This document shows positions 41,371 through 54,971 of a stretch of DNA of 64,000 bases, piece by piece. Made by a program: the position numbers and the translations under genes. How positions within the stretch are numbered: the stretch's first letter is position 1; each line of letters begins with the position of its first letter. The stretch covers positions 107,553,163 through 107,617,162 of the forward strand of contig OX465284.1 of NCBI GenBank assembly GCA_949987705.1, given 5' to 3'. The DNA is from Thereva unica (taxonomy: Eukaryota > Arthropoda > Insecta > Diptera > Therevidae). A model generated the notes under the pieces. That model did not search any database, had not been told where the DNA came from, and worked only from the letters and a program-made list of their open reading frames with translations.

Positions 41371-44300
41371 TGGTTTTGGTGCAGCAATACCTATGAAGTA
41401 TCATGACTATGAAAAATATTCTGAACTAAATATAAGAAATGGATTTTACTTCAAATAAACGCCATCGCCATGAGCGTTTTTTCCAGCCTAATACAATCTG
41501 GAAATCTGACTATAGATCCCTCAGAATAACACTCTCAATAATTTTTAAATTTAAAGATTTTTTTAAAAATTATTTTTCACACCTTTAAATTTGAAGTTTA
41601 TATTCTCAATTCTCACAAAAAAAACCCATTCCTCCACCTACCATCCCTCGATAAGGTCACACTAATCATAATTTGTCATGTTGGGTGGTATCTTAATTGG
41701 TTCCAGCTGGCTAGCAATAAATTTCCCCATAGCTTGGAGCCATTGGATTCAAGTCTGCCGGGTCCCACTATCAACAGTCCCAGAGCAATCATGGGGACTC
41801 AATTACGGGGTAACTAACGGACGATTGGCTGCCATCATGTCCGTCATTAGTAGATACTATGCTTGGTTTTTTTTTGTGCAGCTATAGATGAAATCCTTAT
41901 CCTTCCCGAGGAAATACTAATGTTTAATGACTTAAGTGGCCGCAAAAGTAGAAATAAATGTGCAAAAGTCTCCATCCGATTACTCCATAGTGTCCATAGT
42001 AATTAGGGGAGTAACTAGAATTCACTCCCCCCAAAGGTTCGTCATTGTTGTTGTTGTTGTATTTTTTTGTGCTTAGGAAAAAGTAACTCTAGGGGGAGAT
42101 GGACTAACTGACTTTCTCCCACTTTGTCTATACTATCTGTTTTAGTCCTTCGCTCTCCCTCTCTCTCTTTTTCTCTCTCTATCTCTCTAGGACTAAACGA
42201 GGAAAATTAAATTGACCAGAGGGTCATAAACTTTGTTCAACGATGCAGAAAACATTTGACCCTGATTTGAATCAGCAGTTGAGTTAGCTCTGCAAGCTCT
42301 TTCACCATCGGTTACATTCTCTGCATATATGAAGTGGGGTGGAAGTTATATTTGGTTATAAGGGATGGTATATACTCCCCGGAATGGGTGCAGATGTTTT
42401 CACATAGCTTGAATGTTATGCCACACTATGTTCGCCGCCTAGGCTAGAGCCAGAGCTTCATGGACTTCTCTTGTGTGTTGACAAAAAGTTTCATACCGAA
42501 TCGGTAAGTTGGTTGTATACAAGGAAACTTTGTTGAAAAGCCAACCACTAACACAAATTGGTGGAAGTTAACTATGTATGCAAACAAGGCTGTTTTTGGA
42601 GATAGATATGAGTGTAGGGAATACACTAGGATCAACTGTTTTGTAAACCATGTGTTCATATGTTAGATTAATTTAATAAACCCAATAGATTTCTGGTTTT
42701 AATAAAACATAAAAAGGAAACTCTCCAAACAAAACGACAATCAGACTAAAGTATCCCCTCAAGCCGTCGTCATCGTCTGACCATTCCTCAAAGAAGCACA
42801 AACCGTTTCCTCAACTCTCAGATGATTACTTACAATTAAGAGCGCCCAGCTTCTTCCTCCATCAAGTTGTAACAATCAAAACAATTAAAATCTTCTACTT
42901 CATTACCATAATCGACTAACAAACTTCTTGCTCAATTTCGGCCTCCCTCAGTATTCATCTATTGCTCCATTATACTGCCAAGGGAAGCTATCCCCCCTCC
43001 AACCCCGAAACCATCCCTGCTTTAATTATCTTTATCATCAGATCTCCAGTCACCGCTCTACCCACGAAGAGATTCGAATCAAATTCAACCGAAAATCCTA
43101 GAAAATACTCCTTCGAGATGATGTCGAAAAGTAAGGACGAAAAGAAGGACTCTGGCTGCCGCGCCGCCAGAGACTCCACCAGGGAGCAGCCCCCGGAATG
43201 GAAAAACTTTTTCATTGTTGTGGGATTTTGTGTTACATTAGACCATTAGTATTAATTTGTTGTGTACAGAATGCACCCGACAACGGCACTCCCGATTGGA
43301 ACAGTTGAGAATCCTTAGAAGATCCTTTGTAAGTCGATATTTCTTTCTTCCTATTTTTTTTTGTGCGGCGCTGTTCCTGTTTTGGTTCGTTGTTGTCGGT
43401 TGGTCCAACTTTTGTGCTAGTCTCTAGCCATAGTGCTAATCTCGGAGGCAACCGACCAAAGCGATGATGGCTGTGGGGATAAGGCGCATCTACTTCTTGT
43501 TTTTTTGTTGGCTTCGAAGGCACGAGCCGTAAGGCAGGACTAGGAAGGTATCGTCCGGATCCTTTTTCCTAGAGAAAAGAGAGTGTTTCTTTTGGCCAAA
43601 TGGAGATTTATATCTAGGAGCCGGCAAAAGTTTTATTTTTCGCGTTAAGGAAGGAAAAGAAAGTTTTTTACTTGGGTGTGTTCTTTTTTTTTCATGAAGT
43701 ACATAGTTCGAAAAGAATTTTTGGAGCAACGACGACGACGACGACGAGGGGGATGGTGGACATTAAAGGGTGAGAACAGGATTTATTAACCTCAGAATCG
43801 ATGAGACTGACGACAAAAGTTTCGATAAAAGTTGGAATTGTATGCGAAGTCACTTTGGAGTTTTGCGGAAGGAATTTAAGTTAGCGTAGCCAAGAATCAA
43901 ATTGATGGAATTTGAAGTGGTGGAGGGTGGGGGGGGGGGGGGTGGATAGTTATAATAGGCTAGAATCAAAACTATACATATAAAATAATTGATTGGAACG
44001 AGGCAGTTTATGCAGTTTATTAGGTCTAGGCTTTAATTAGTTTGATACGATTAGGAATAGGATCGCCAAAATTTGAGGAGAAAAATGACATAGACCGATC
44101 ATTGGAAAGAAAGGTCTCAACCAAACATTGTATTATCGATAATGAGAAAAAATATGATCGTCAGGTTAACATTTTTCCCAAAAATAAAACAATTCACTAG
44201 CACATATGGTAATTTACTAGCGAAAGATACTGTAATCATATAAGTGGGTATTCGGACAGTTGAGCCTGAGAACCTGAGGGGCGAAATAATAGGTGATCAT

Positions 44301-44800
44301 TACATGACATTACCACTTATTATTTAAATAGGTGATAATGAGGTGATAATGACGTATAATTTTCACCTAGTTATTGGTAATAAGATGTACCGGAGCACGT
44401 GCCTGTACGCATGCCTGCACATGGATTCAGTTCGTAATAAATATGTTCAAAATACCAAATTTTGCTTGAGTAAAAGAGCAGACTGTATGAAGAGATATCA
44501 GGGAGTTTTAGAAGAAAAAATAGGCCCAAACATGCAGATACAGTCAAGAGAAAATGGTAGAGCTGAAGATCATACTAACAGGTTTCACGGAGGCTACCAA
44601 AAAATACAAAGGCAGAGCCAGCGAATGGTGGAAGCAACAAACACTTACCTTTACCCCGTCAACAACATAACAATGACACCGGGGAAATAAATGTAAATGC
44701 CCTAGAAGAAGTATCAAGTGCCATATGATCTTTAGCAAATCCTCAGGAATTTTTACCATCTCAGCAAGCAATAAGGCGTACCGCTGTCAGTTGCTGGACG
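41371..44800. other. Intergenic DNA with simple repeats
   Basis: Contains (ttg)n near 42046, a pyrimidine run near 42160-42190, (cga)n at 43731-43747 and a G-run at 43924-43944. Open frames (42962-43249, 44343-44690) show no recognised domain. Confidence 0.4.
43924..43944 (+). repeat. Poly-G run
   Basis: About 20 consecutive positions that are G except for single T interruptions near each end. It could form a G-quadruplex. Confidence 0.8.
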
Positions 44801-44839
44801 ATCTAGATCTAGCAACATTTTATGTGATGATCTAGAGAC

Positions 44840-45270
44840 GGCTGTCTCACAGTTCACCGAGGTGCTGATCTCCTCTTACCATGACAGCAATACCGACTCC
44901 TCTTCGCAGTCGTCGCGTAAAGTGAAAAGTTAGGAGATTGTTCAACAGGGCAAAATATACTGGGCCTTTGGAAGAATACCAGATCACCCTTAAAGCCTAC
45001 AACTAAGAGCTGAATATGCTGTAAAAGGATTTGCTTGGAGGGTGCATTGTAAGAGCTTGAAGTCTTTACCAGACACATCATGCTTGCAAAAACTGTTCTT
45101 CAAGGACTCTATCAACGGGTTGAACCATGTTAAAAAGGAGGCTGTCTCATATACCACCAGCCAGGAAGAAATCCTTAGAAGCCTGCTCGATAAATGCTTT
45201 CCATGGTCAATTCATCAGATAAAATATCAACTAGTTGGTGGTATAGTAATAGGATCATTCCAAAACGATA
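44840..45270 (+). mobile_element. R1-like retrotransposon fragment, EN-RT linker
   Basis: Frames give KVRRLFNRAKYTGPLEEYQ, ITLKAYN, then SLKSLPDTSCLQKLFFKD and SYTTSQEEILRSLLDKCFP. This matches the linker between endonuclease and RT in R1 and related clades, including the 'ETL..LL..HFPG'-like end. The fragment stops before the RT core. Confidence 0.65.
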
Positions 45271-45310
45271 CTCGGGGTCTCTCTGGGAACACGGGGTCAT
45301 GTGACTGACT

Positions 45311-45427
45311 CAATTTGATCCGATTTGAACCAATTTGGTCCGATTTGAACCAATTTGATCCGATTTGAACCAATTTCATCCGGTTTGAACCAATTTGATA
45401 CGATTTGAACCAATTTGATCCGATTTG
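45311..45427. repeat. 20-bp tandem repeat, about six units
   Basis: Unit 'caatttgatccgatttgaac', with single-base changes between copies. Confidence 0.85.
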
Positions 45428-46179
45428 TTTAATTATTCAAATATTAACTGGTACACAGCCGATATTAGATTAGCTTTCAATAGAGTAACTCAGATTTTTT
45501 AATTTTGTGTGAAAACTAAACGGAATGCAGGCGCGCAATTATCTGTTAGTAAAAACTGGCCGCATCCCGCAACTGCGGAATCACCGCTCGCACCGCACGC
45601 ACGCAAATATCGGAGTCAAGCTATCAGGCAAGCGGGTAATACAACAATGAGTGACCTAGTGAGGGACCATCTTCGAGTGTACTCGATTCTCGGATCATCT
45701 CTGGGCTGGAATCGAGGTTAAAATAAAATGTAGGAGCTGGTTATGTAAGTTCGTTTTGGGCAAGCATCGTGAAAGGTTCAATTTGAATCTACACTTATAG
45801 AGGATTCCGAGTAGTCAAAGAAGTACGTTACCCGCCTTAGCGGCGCCTGGAAGGAGTCCATTTAGGATTCATTCTGACAATGGATATTCCAAAAAACCGA
45901 GGTTGAGAATCTTATCACTTTCGTCTAGTATCTACGCGGCGTCACAAAAGGTGTATCCCTGGGGATCATTGAAAGGTACTCAAGGCCGAGGAGCCCCAGC
46001 ATAACAGCAGGTCGCTATTACTACTCATAAATGACAAGGACAGGAAGGGCTCCTTTTCGGCCTAAGGCGGGTAAAGATAAAGGCGTTCAAAACGTCATCT
46101 ATGGAAGAGACTGACTCGTGTGAAGAGCTCAGTGAGCATATCGATAACCTAACAGCGAGTAACTTACTTACTTACTTTA

Positions 46180-46265
46180 CGCTCCTTTAATCCCTCATGG
46201 GATATAGGGCGGAAACAGTTGCCCTCCAGCGGACTCTGTTTTGCGCTGTCCGTCCTGTTCCGAGG
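46180..46265 (-). mobile_element. Short RTE 3' fragment
   Basis: Matches 34905-34985, sharing 'gctcctttaatcc' and 'cagcggactctgtttt'. Confidence 0.5.
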
Positions 46266-49000
46266 CATAGTTTGCCGATTCGTAGAAATGGTGTTTTTTA
46301 TGGGAGCGGGTTGCTAACACTCAGCCCAACCGACTTAAAACTACTACCACGTTTTGTGGCGCAGAGAGCTCGCCATACGCCCGACCCCAGGGAGCACCGC
46401 TAGCTAGGTGTTTGTCTGCAGTGACTTTTCTCGGGTTCAACAATCGAAATGAAGAGCCTCCTGCTAGATTTCAAGGTAATCGCGAGACACACATTAAAAT
46501 CCTCATGTACTAGCTTCCCCGACTATGGCTGGGCTTGCAAAATTCTTTCTTCCTTTTTGGGGCGTTTGAACTGATGAACTAAACTCTTTAAATTCAGCGA
46601 TTTTCCTATAAATATAAAAATTACAAAAAAATTAATCACAATTTTTCCCCCAAATTAATAACTTCTCTCCCTCTCAAACAAAATCACCGATAACAAAATT
46701 GCGACATCGACAATACAAAATGGATACAAACAAATCGCTACAAAATTGTGAGTGTCGTGATCCTTGCAATTAATTTGTTGTCAATAAGACTATTAGATGG
46801 GATCATCCGACTGAATAGGATTACATTGCATAATCACATTATCTGACTAAAGCAGGCACAGTTGGCTCGAGTCAATTGCAATTAACCAAGGCGGGGCACA
46901 GGGCATTGTTGATTCGGATTACGTTCCGCACATTGAAATTGAACAAAAATGATACTAAATCGGAAAATAAGGGTGTATTGCTTTAGTAGATGTGTATGTG
47001 TGTGCATGGAGAATATGTTTGATACTAAAAAACCAATCAGCTTGCAGTTATCCGGTAATCAATTACTGAACAATTAGAACAAAATGTCGTTCCACTTTGT
47101 CAGAGTTCATTTCGCCATGATGGTATCCTGACATAATACATTCCGCAGCCAGAGAGTTAATTCTCGAGTACGTCGTCGTTTAGTGCTCTATTGCTGTGAA
47201 GATGCCTCATTACAAGTCATCGTTAACGTTCTCATGCCCTTAGGTGGTGAATAACTTTGTCAAGACAAAAGGGCGCGGGTGGGGCCATATAACCTACTCT
47301 TCAGCCTCACCTCCTTGGGAGTCATCCCCCTCACAATCTCTCGACACACACTATATATGTTTGTTAGGAAGGTTTTTGCATCCTGTGCGTCATTCAACCG
47401 CCATGATACACACAGTCCCACGACTTGGTAATAATTTATCCAACTTGAAACGGTTGGCGCGGCGGAGGGGCGGGGATGGAGCAACCAATTACAAATTTCG
47501 TTGGATTTCGTTCCGCTCCCACCGCGTTTGGTAACCTTTTGACTTCAACAATACTGCTGCGATTTTGTCATTTAAGACGCTCTGGCAGAGGCACGTCATC
47601 CTCACCTTCATCTTATCCTGCTGGCACAGAGAGAGGTTAAATGCAGATATCACATGGTTTCTAGTGTAATTTAACCATTAAAGGGGGTTTGTTATTGGTT
47701 CACTCTGAGTTATTGCATCATTCTCTTAGGTAAATTGAAATTCCAGACAGTTTCAATTAAATTGTTAAATTGTATTGCAAGGACGTAAACTTAAACTCGT
47801 TGGTTAAGCGAAAATTATAGAAACTAAATTAGTCATTTTATTATTCTTCATACTCTAAATATGTTTGTATGTGTAAAAGACTTAATTCATTTAAAAGTTC
47901 ATTTTAAAGTAAATACTCTTATTTATAGGTTGACTTTGTGACAAGTGTTATCAACCATTTTTAGGGTCACAATAAAATAGGAAATATCATTAAACTTTAT
48001 GGGTTAAATTTTCATCAAGATTTTGGCTTTACAAAGTCTACATTGTTCCAATTAGCTTTAATAGTTCTTTAATTCGGTATGTCCCAAAAACTATAAATCT
48101 GCTTGTCCTAAATGTCCTAAAATTCTTTTCAACTCAGATCTCTTTTAATTTGATTTTCCCCAGAGGTAGCTCTAGACCATTTCTTATCAAAATAGTGCAA
48201 TTGGGTTCGGTATTGGACAAGTGAAAACTGATGTCAATTGATATAATCTGAACCAGTTGGTCAATCAATGGTTTGAAGGGTTGATAATAGAGTACCAAAG
48301 TCCCGCTTCGGTCGGGTCTTCACATAGTTCCTCCTTGTTCATCTGGCAGTCTGGTATTGCCTGATAAGGCTAGTGGTCTGGCACGGCTTGTGATGGTATG
48401 TGTTAAGGTTGTGGTACAAGACTCTGACAGGGCGGTTTTTCATTGACCCCGACAGTTGCGTATGTGTCTTATCCGGGTGCCACTGAGCGACTGAGCATCT
48501 GAACGACATCAAAACCCCGTTACAAAAAATTTTTGTTTTGATTTTTGTTACAGTGGGCCTAGTTCAAATTCCTTATCTTTGGGGTGAATACCTGCAACAA
48601 CCGCGAGTTCAAACGCAATGTCCATCGCCTCCAAACCCCCAAATTCGTATCAATCTAACTTGTCCTCTATTCCTTCCTTCGAACGAAGCTTACCACAACA
48701 ATGCCACATTTGTGGGGTAGACCACTTGATAAGCTACGCTGACTGCCTAGAGATTTTTCGCTGAGACTAATCCTTTCGATTGTCTAAGAGCGAAGCTATG
48801 TCCTTTGTTTTTGAGAAATTGTGATAGACTGACTAATCCCCCACGAAACAAAGCCCAGAATGGGTTTTATGCTCTTCCAATCTTCTCCAGAGGAGCAGTT
48901 TAGAGCTCAGTATGCGGTAATCTACCCAACTAGTATCCTGACATCGTTTCTACCTCATCTTACCAATTCTCTGGATACTAGGCATAGAAAGAAACAGTTT
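46266..49000. other. Intergenic DNA, no gene recognised
   Basis: AT-rich with small open frames. A GC-richer block at 48300-48720 looks like a decayed repeat but could not be classified. Confidence 0.4.
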
Positions 49001-49007
49001 AGAAGCT

Positions 49008-49150
49008 AGTAGGTATTGGGTCGGTTATGAATGGGAACCAAATCACTAGGTCAAGGTCAAGGTGATCAATCACCTGTAATTATGTTAATTGGTTGACAGG
49101 TGATTGACCTAGTGATTTTGTTCCCATCCACAACCGACCCAATACCTACT
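49008..49150. repeat. Palindrome with ~60 bp arms
   Basis: The left arm 'agtaggtattgggtcggtta' and the right arm ending 'cgacccaatacctact' pair almost fully. The centre lies near 49080 around 'taattatgttaattgg'. Confidence 0.75.
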
Positions 49151-50750
49151 GAGGCTTTTCTTTTCGAAAGGTATACCGCGGACGCCATTTGGACTTATTG
49201 TCTTTCGTCTCATATTTTTAGACACATGGTGAATTCCGTAGGCTGCCGGTTCTCTAGAATAATTCATGGTTCGCTTACATTTTAGGAAGAAGAAATTATT
49301 GTGACAGTCATAATATACAAACACAGAATTAGAACACCACATATATAACTGGATCTTACTTACTATAGAAGCAGCCCAATAGACCATGGCTTTACAGCTT
49401 GAATCGATCGTTAGCCTCCTCTGGGTCATTTCTCAAAGTGTGACGATCCCTTGCAACATATCTTCAGTTCGGAATGTTGAGCATTGCTTCTGCCTCAGTT
49501 GTCACAAAATCTGTCTATCTCCTTCTAGTTTGAACTATGTTGTGGTTGTCCTCTATCTTGATTACATGCCCGGCTAGTCTTTCTGTTGATTTTTCAGAGA
49601 AATCAAAAAATATTCTATCGATTTTCTTTCAAACTCTTGCAGTCCCGTTTTCATCTATCTACAATTAAAAAATCTTATCCAAAAAAAAATTTCAAATTAA
49701 AATAACTCAGTCTAACCACACAGTACCTATCCTAGAAGAACTCGCTTAACCAATTTTTTTTCGCTGAGAAATTCTCATTAAACGAACTCTCTCATGACTC
49801 CTGGGCTGCTCTACCTGACATTCATTATATCCTGTCAAAAACAATTTCATTGCTGTCAGCTTCTGAGAGGACATGAGGTCCACCAGGTCCATATGTGCAC
49901 GTCTTTCAAAAGTATCCCTTCCATTTTAGCATGCACTTCCGCTTCTCCACAAGTGTGCAACCAAAATCCTACACGTGTTTGTATACACTGCATTTTAAAA
50001 CAAAAGGACTCAGACAGGACGATTTCAGATACATATACAATACATACAAAAAAAAAAAACAACAAGTCCCTTTTAACCCTAAGTCCCCAATATGTATGCC
50101 CGGCGGCGGCGGCGGTGGCGACACACAGGGTATTTTTCCAGCGGCGTCCTGTGGCAGTCCTACTGTTGTTGCAATGCAGTTGCTCATTGTCCTGCAATTT
50201 GTATGGGCACGACCGAATGAATCTGTTGCCACGCTGAAGGAGAGTCCGTCATCGAGTCCTTTTACAAGAGGAGACAAATCAATTTTCCTCTCCTTGGAAC
50301 AAATGTACCCCATCTGGACAGAATAATAAAATACAAATTTTCCCTCTGTCAGCACATGTTGCGGTTTTCAGCTCATACTCTGCTCTGGGCGCCACCGAAA
50401 TCGAGAGACAGGGTGCATGTAAAGGGTATATCCCTGGGCCCGCTGGGGCTGGCTGAACGAACGTGCGGATGTATTGTAGACCCATTTAAGGAATAACGTG
50501 CCCGTCTCGATGGCAATTCTTGAGTGCAATTGCCTTGTTCCTCCGGCATATTTGGGCCAAAATGAATTCTTGTGATGACTTCATGTTATTTGTCCCACAA
50601 TGGGGAAACGTACGGCGCTTGTATGTCGTTATTTTGGTTTTCGGAACAAGGGGCAAATTTTATATTAGGGAAAAACTTTGCTCAGCTCTTAAATATTTTC
50701 TTTTTGTGTTTTTTTCTTCTTTGCACGTTAGGGGTGGCTGTAGAGGAGAG
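49151..50750. other. Unclassified, GC-variable DNA without a supported gene
   Basis: Overlapping open frames on both strands at 49794-50355 arise over a (ggc)n-like stretch at 50100-50115 and an A-run at 50046. None shows a domain. Confidence 0.35.
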
Positions 50751-50753
50751 TTA

Positions 50754-51383
50754 GGCCGCTATTACATTAGGATGCCATGGCAGCGTAGCCAGCAACGTAA
50801 CTATGGCTACATCAAATTTTTAAAGTTGCCAAATGCAGCGGCCAATGTGAGATGCCAATGTCAGATGTTATTTTTAAAATGGAAATAGAAGAAATAATAT
50901 TGTTGTATTTGCGTTGCAAAAAGGCATTAAAAAAGGAATAAAAGGCGATATTGGGTACACCCCTTTTTTGCTAATCGTGCTGACAGTGGCGTGTTCCAAA
51001 AATTGTATGATGATCTCAGAAAACACCCCGAAAAATTCTTTAATTATATGAGGATGTCTTTGATGTCTGAATATTCCTTTGAACTATCCCAAATCGCTGG
51101 TCTGCTTTGCACTTCTAAAATAAATCTTTCCTTATCGAAAAGTTCCATTGCAACACAACAATAACCCCAAATAAAATACGGAAAGTGACAGCTAATCGGA
51201 GTAAAAAAATTCACCGGCGACGTAACCAAATAGATCTGGGATGTGTGAACGTTATGGCCACGCTTCCATTCTGGATACGTGGCCAGGCCGTCGCCAGGTC
51301 TAATACTCTTAATGCAAATGTACATATTCCAGATGGCTACGTTGCTGGCTACGCTGCCATGGCATCCTAATGTAATAGCGGCC
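50754..51383. mobile_element. PIF/Harbinger-like MITE (630 bp), TTA target duplication
   Basis: TIRs of about 50 bp are nearly identical: left 'ggccgctattacattaggat' and right ending 'atcctaatgtaatagcggcc'. TTA lies directly outside each end (50751-50753 and 51384-51386). The GGCC ends and 3-bp target are typical of the group. No transposase inside. Confidence 0.72.
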
Positions 51384-51699
51384 TTAAGGATATTTTCTTG
51401 GTTTTAAAGTTTTTATTAAATTTTTATAGATTTGGTCGAAGTTGAAGGGTTGGCTTTGATCTTTTTGTTTAATAGGTAAAAATATCCGGAATTTCATACA
51501 ATGCTGCAAGGACCGTAAACATCATGGAGGAATATCTTTAACCGAGAATCAAGGATTACCCTGCAATGCTTAAATATCAAGTCGTGTAATGGAAAATAAA
51601 AGCTTTCTGAGACCCGCATCCTCAACGTATCTCAACAAATCCAGTCATTGCTGTTGTAATGTAACAGAAAAGCTCTTCTATTACCTTAGATTGTCCTCA

Positions 51700-53160
51700 C
51701 TTCTTCTTCTTTGATCCGTTAGCTGTCGGTCCAAGCAGGGCGACTCCGTAAACGACACGCTGCTCTCGATGCCGCTGGGTCTCGAACTCCATTCACGATT
51801 CATTTCTATTCTTGCCGGCTTTTGGCGACGTCTCGAGCCTCGGCAACTGATAACCGTTGACTCTTTAAGTCACCCTCGATATTCTTTAGCCAGGTTTTCT
51901 TCGCTGCCGATCGCTGGATTCTCCAGCCTGTTGGACGGTCTCGCCAGAGAAGTTTATATACGCCTATGGGGAGAGGTCACGAAAGTTCCATCCGATTTTT
52001 TGATATTGTTGTTTGTTGATGAACCGCGGAATTGTCTGGTACAGCGTCCGGTACTGGTGCCTCGACGCCGCTTCTTCCAGTACGCTTCTCGTTCTGATTT
52101 CATTTTCTGTCGAACTTCTTTGTTCAATGTTTGGTATTGCTCGAAATCGCCAAGGTCAATCTTTGGTATTGCTCGAAATGGACGTGTTTCATTCGTTTCC
52201 GTAATTCGACGAGGTCTAGACAGCTGTCCAAGATCCATGGCTACGTCCGTTTACGGATAGGTAGAACCAACTCTATTGCACACCCCACAGAAATCCGATA
52301 ATTGAATTTCTTCTCGTCGAGCCTCGTGAATTGGTTGGACAATGCCATTTGAAACTCTCGCCCGATGATCGGGTCCCGTAGGCACGCCCAATTCTTCTTG
52401 GCTGGTGGTGGTGCCGTTTTCTGCGCTCCTTATAATTGCATCTTTAATTTCGCTCGGACAAGATAATGGGCCAATCCGCAATCGAGCCTATGCACTGCAC
52501 GTACGTCTTTGAGCGTGTCGATCGGAATCTTGTGTAAATCAAAACGTAGTCTAATATCGCCTAGTCGTTGCCGGATGGATTTCGCCAGGTAAGTTGGTAT
52601 TGGAGTGGATGGCGGAAGATGCTACTGTCAACGATCAAATTGCTTGACGAATGCAAAGAAGGCGTAAACCATTGTCGTTAATTACTCCGTATCCGAGTTT
52701 GCCTGTCGTTCCTTACCAGTCACTTCGATCTGCACCTGTATGTGCAGTAAAGTCCCCCACGAGTATGATTAATTCGGTTCGAGGTATCGTTTCCAGCGTC
52801 TGTTAAAGCTGATCGTATAATTCGTCCTTGTTTGTGCCTGGGCTCATCTCGGTTGGCGTATAAACGGATGTGATATGGGTCTTGATCGTTCCACCGATAG
52901 TTATAACCGCCAAACGTTCGGATATTGGTTGGAATCGATCGACCATAAACTCGACGCTGCGGCTTTACGTTCCTCCTTACAAGAATAGTAAAGCGTCATC
53001 GTTTCGTCGATTGTTAGCGAGGCGATCGTCAATATCGGGATCCGGTAAGTCGTTATTCCGATAGTGCAGCAACTGATATTTTGCATTTCAATAATTCCAT
53101 TGCTATGATTTCCTTTTGTCCGAGGTGATCTCCTGTTCGTCCACCTAGACGACATTGAAA
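51700..53160 (-). mobile_element. RTE retrotransposon, endonuclease half with RT deleted
   Basis: The minus strand from 53155 reads the endonuclease: YYSCKEERKAAA, FQPISERLAV-like text and VYTPTEMSPGTNKDELYDQL near 52860. A Gly-Asp-Phe box follows (ILVGDFTAHTGADRSDW, near 52745), then a linker and, directly, the 3' end TWLKNIEGDLKSQRLSVAEA near 51890-51830. The whole RT is missing. The end 'ggatcaaagaagaagaag' matches the copy at 715-1845. Confidence 0.7.
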
Positions 53161-53199
53161 TCTACGGTAAAAACCTCAAGGACCATTACATCAAATTAC

Positions 53200-54960
53200 G
53201 AAGAGCGCCGACCCGTTGAGGGAAAATGCACAGACGACTGGGACAGTAGATTTCAAGAGACCTATAACGACTGTAGCGCCATTTAACAAAAAGATATAAG
53301 GTTAAATGTGCCTTCTAAGAAGGGGAAGACTGCTGTGGTTCCTTCTCAATTTCTCACGCATTTGTATACACTAATAAGAGAAAAGATTTTTTACATTTAA
53401 TCTCGAAAAAACTCTCTCACATCCACGTGCCTTAATATTAAAATTCCGCCACTCAAACATGTATATCCATAATTTCATCTTCATATTTTACCTTCGCAAA
53501 TTTCCGGTTAAATCTCACACGGGATAATCAAGATATCTCGACACTCCACCACCAGCAGCACCAGCATCACGGGATCCAGGACTCTCATTTCTCATCCATG
53601 CCATAAGCTTCTTCCATTCCTTTCAATAAATCCGTCGTTGGAGATCACAACCCTTATTGATATTCCGAATACGATTCAGGGCATTAACAAGGATTACACC
53701 ACTTCTTTCAGGATCAATTTGGTAAATTCATCCCTCAAGCAACCTCCCTCTTATATTTATATACATATACACCCTGCGATTGTGGTGTTCACTTCTTCGG
53801 GCCAACGCCATATCTTTTTCGGGGGGTCCCTTGTCCCCCTCAAATATGATTTTTCTTTCCATTTCTCTCCCATTTTTTTTTGCCTGCTGTTCATTTTGGT
53901 TGTTTCTGATGCCGTTTTGTTGCTGATACCCTTACCCTGTGTGCGCTGGGCTACCCTTAGGGCGAAGGACATGTCTGTTGGAGTCTTCGTCGTTGAAAAT
54001 CTCAGATTGAGATACACCAGTCACTTTGGAGTTAGACAAACATGGCGCTGCCAAATGATTCCTTAAATGAACAAATTCAACAGGTAATTGAGTGGAAACG
54101 TGATCGGATTTTGTTATTGTTTTTTTCCCCATCTAAGGTCGTCGGAAGGTAGGTTGGTGGGGATAGGGTAGGGCACACAGTATTAAGGTTATGATGGTGG
54201 AATTTTTTTTTGCTGGTATTGTGACGATTTTTAAAGGGATTTTATGTTAAAGAATGGAAAAGGATTATTGGGGATTGTGTTTAATTTTATTTGCAGTTTT
54301 CAATTACGATTTGAGAATATCAAGATTTTTACGTGGGTTTAAATTAATATTGTGGTGGAGTTATGCGAGGTTTAATTTCAATCAGTTTAAATTTAATTGG
54401 CAAGAGAATTGTTGACAATTAATTGTTTTTGTTCTGAACATTTCAAACTTATTCCATCTTAGGTGAGGTCTGACACTTACTTGTCTCTACTTTATTGTCA
54501 AAAGAGCAAGAGTAACGCAAGAGTAACTTCTTAGACAAAGATGTCCAATCGGTTCTTTTAGATTGATATTGTAAGATTCATTTAAAGGTACCTTTTTCAA
54601 AAATAAAAAATCAATATAAAAGTTCAATTTTATCAGAAAATCTTCATTTTAATATAAAATAACAATTCTTTACATTTTCTTTTTAAATATTACTTCTTTC
54701 AATTGTTAAGCCAGCCAGCCAGAAATGGGCGACATCATTGCTGTACAAAATTTTGGTCTAAAACAGTGGATTTTCTTTTTTTTTTCTTTTAAATAATTTT
54801 TAGACATTGTACTTGGCTAAGTTTCTTCATAAAGAAATGTCAAGCAATACTGAAAAAAACTACCCCTACAGTTTGATACAAGTCATGCGTTATCTGTCAT
54901 AAAATTTCTATTGGAAAAAGTATCTCTAAATGGATCACCTATTTGAAAGTCGTTTTAAAA
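53200..54960. other. Intergenic DNA, no gene recognised
   Basis: The 142-codon open frame at 53638-54066 has hydrophobic stretches but no domain and overlaps an open frame on the other strand. Confidence 0.4.
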
Positions 54961-54971
54961 ATTTATAAAAA

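Noticed and set aside
45311..45427. CRISPR-like array
   Set aside because: Units are contiguous without spacers and the DNA is eukaryotic.
49794..50355. Open frames of 113-147 codons on both strands
   Set aside because: They overlap each other over simple repeats, have no domain and no splice or start context.
53638..54066. 142-codon plus-strand frame
   Set aside because: Hydrophobic stretches come from T-rich DNA, and an overlapping minus-strand frame is equally open.
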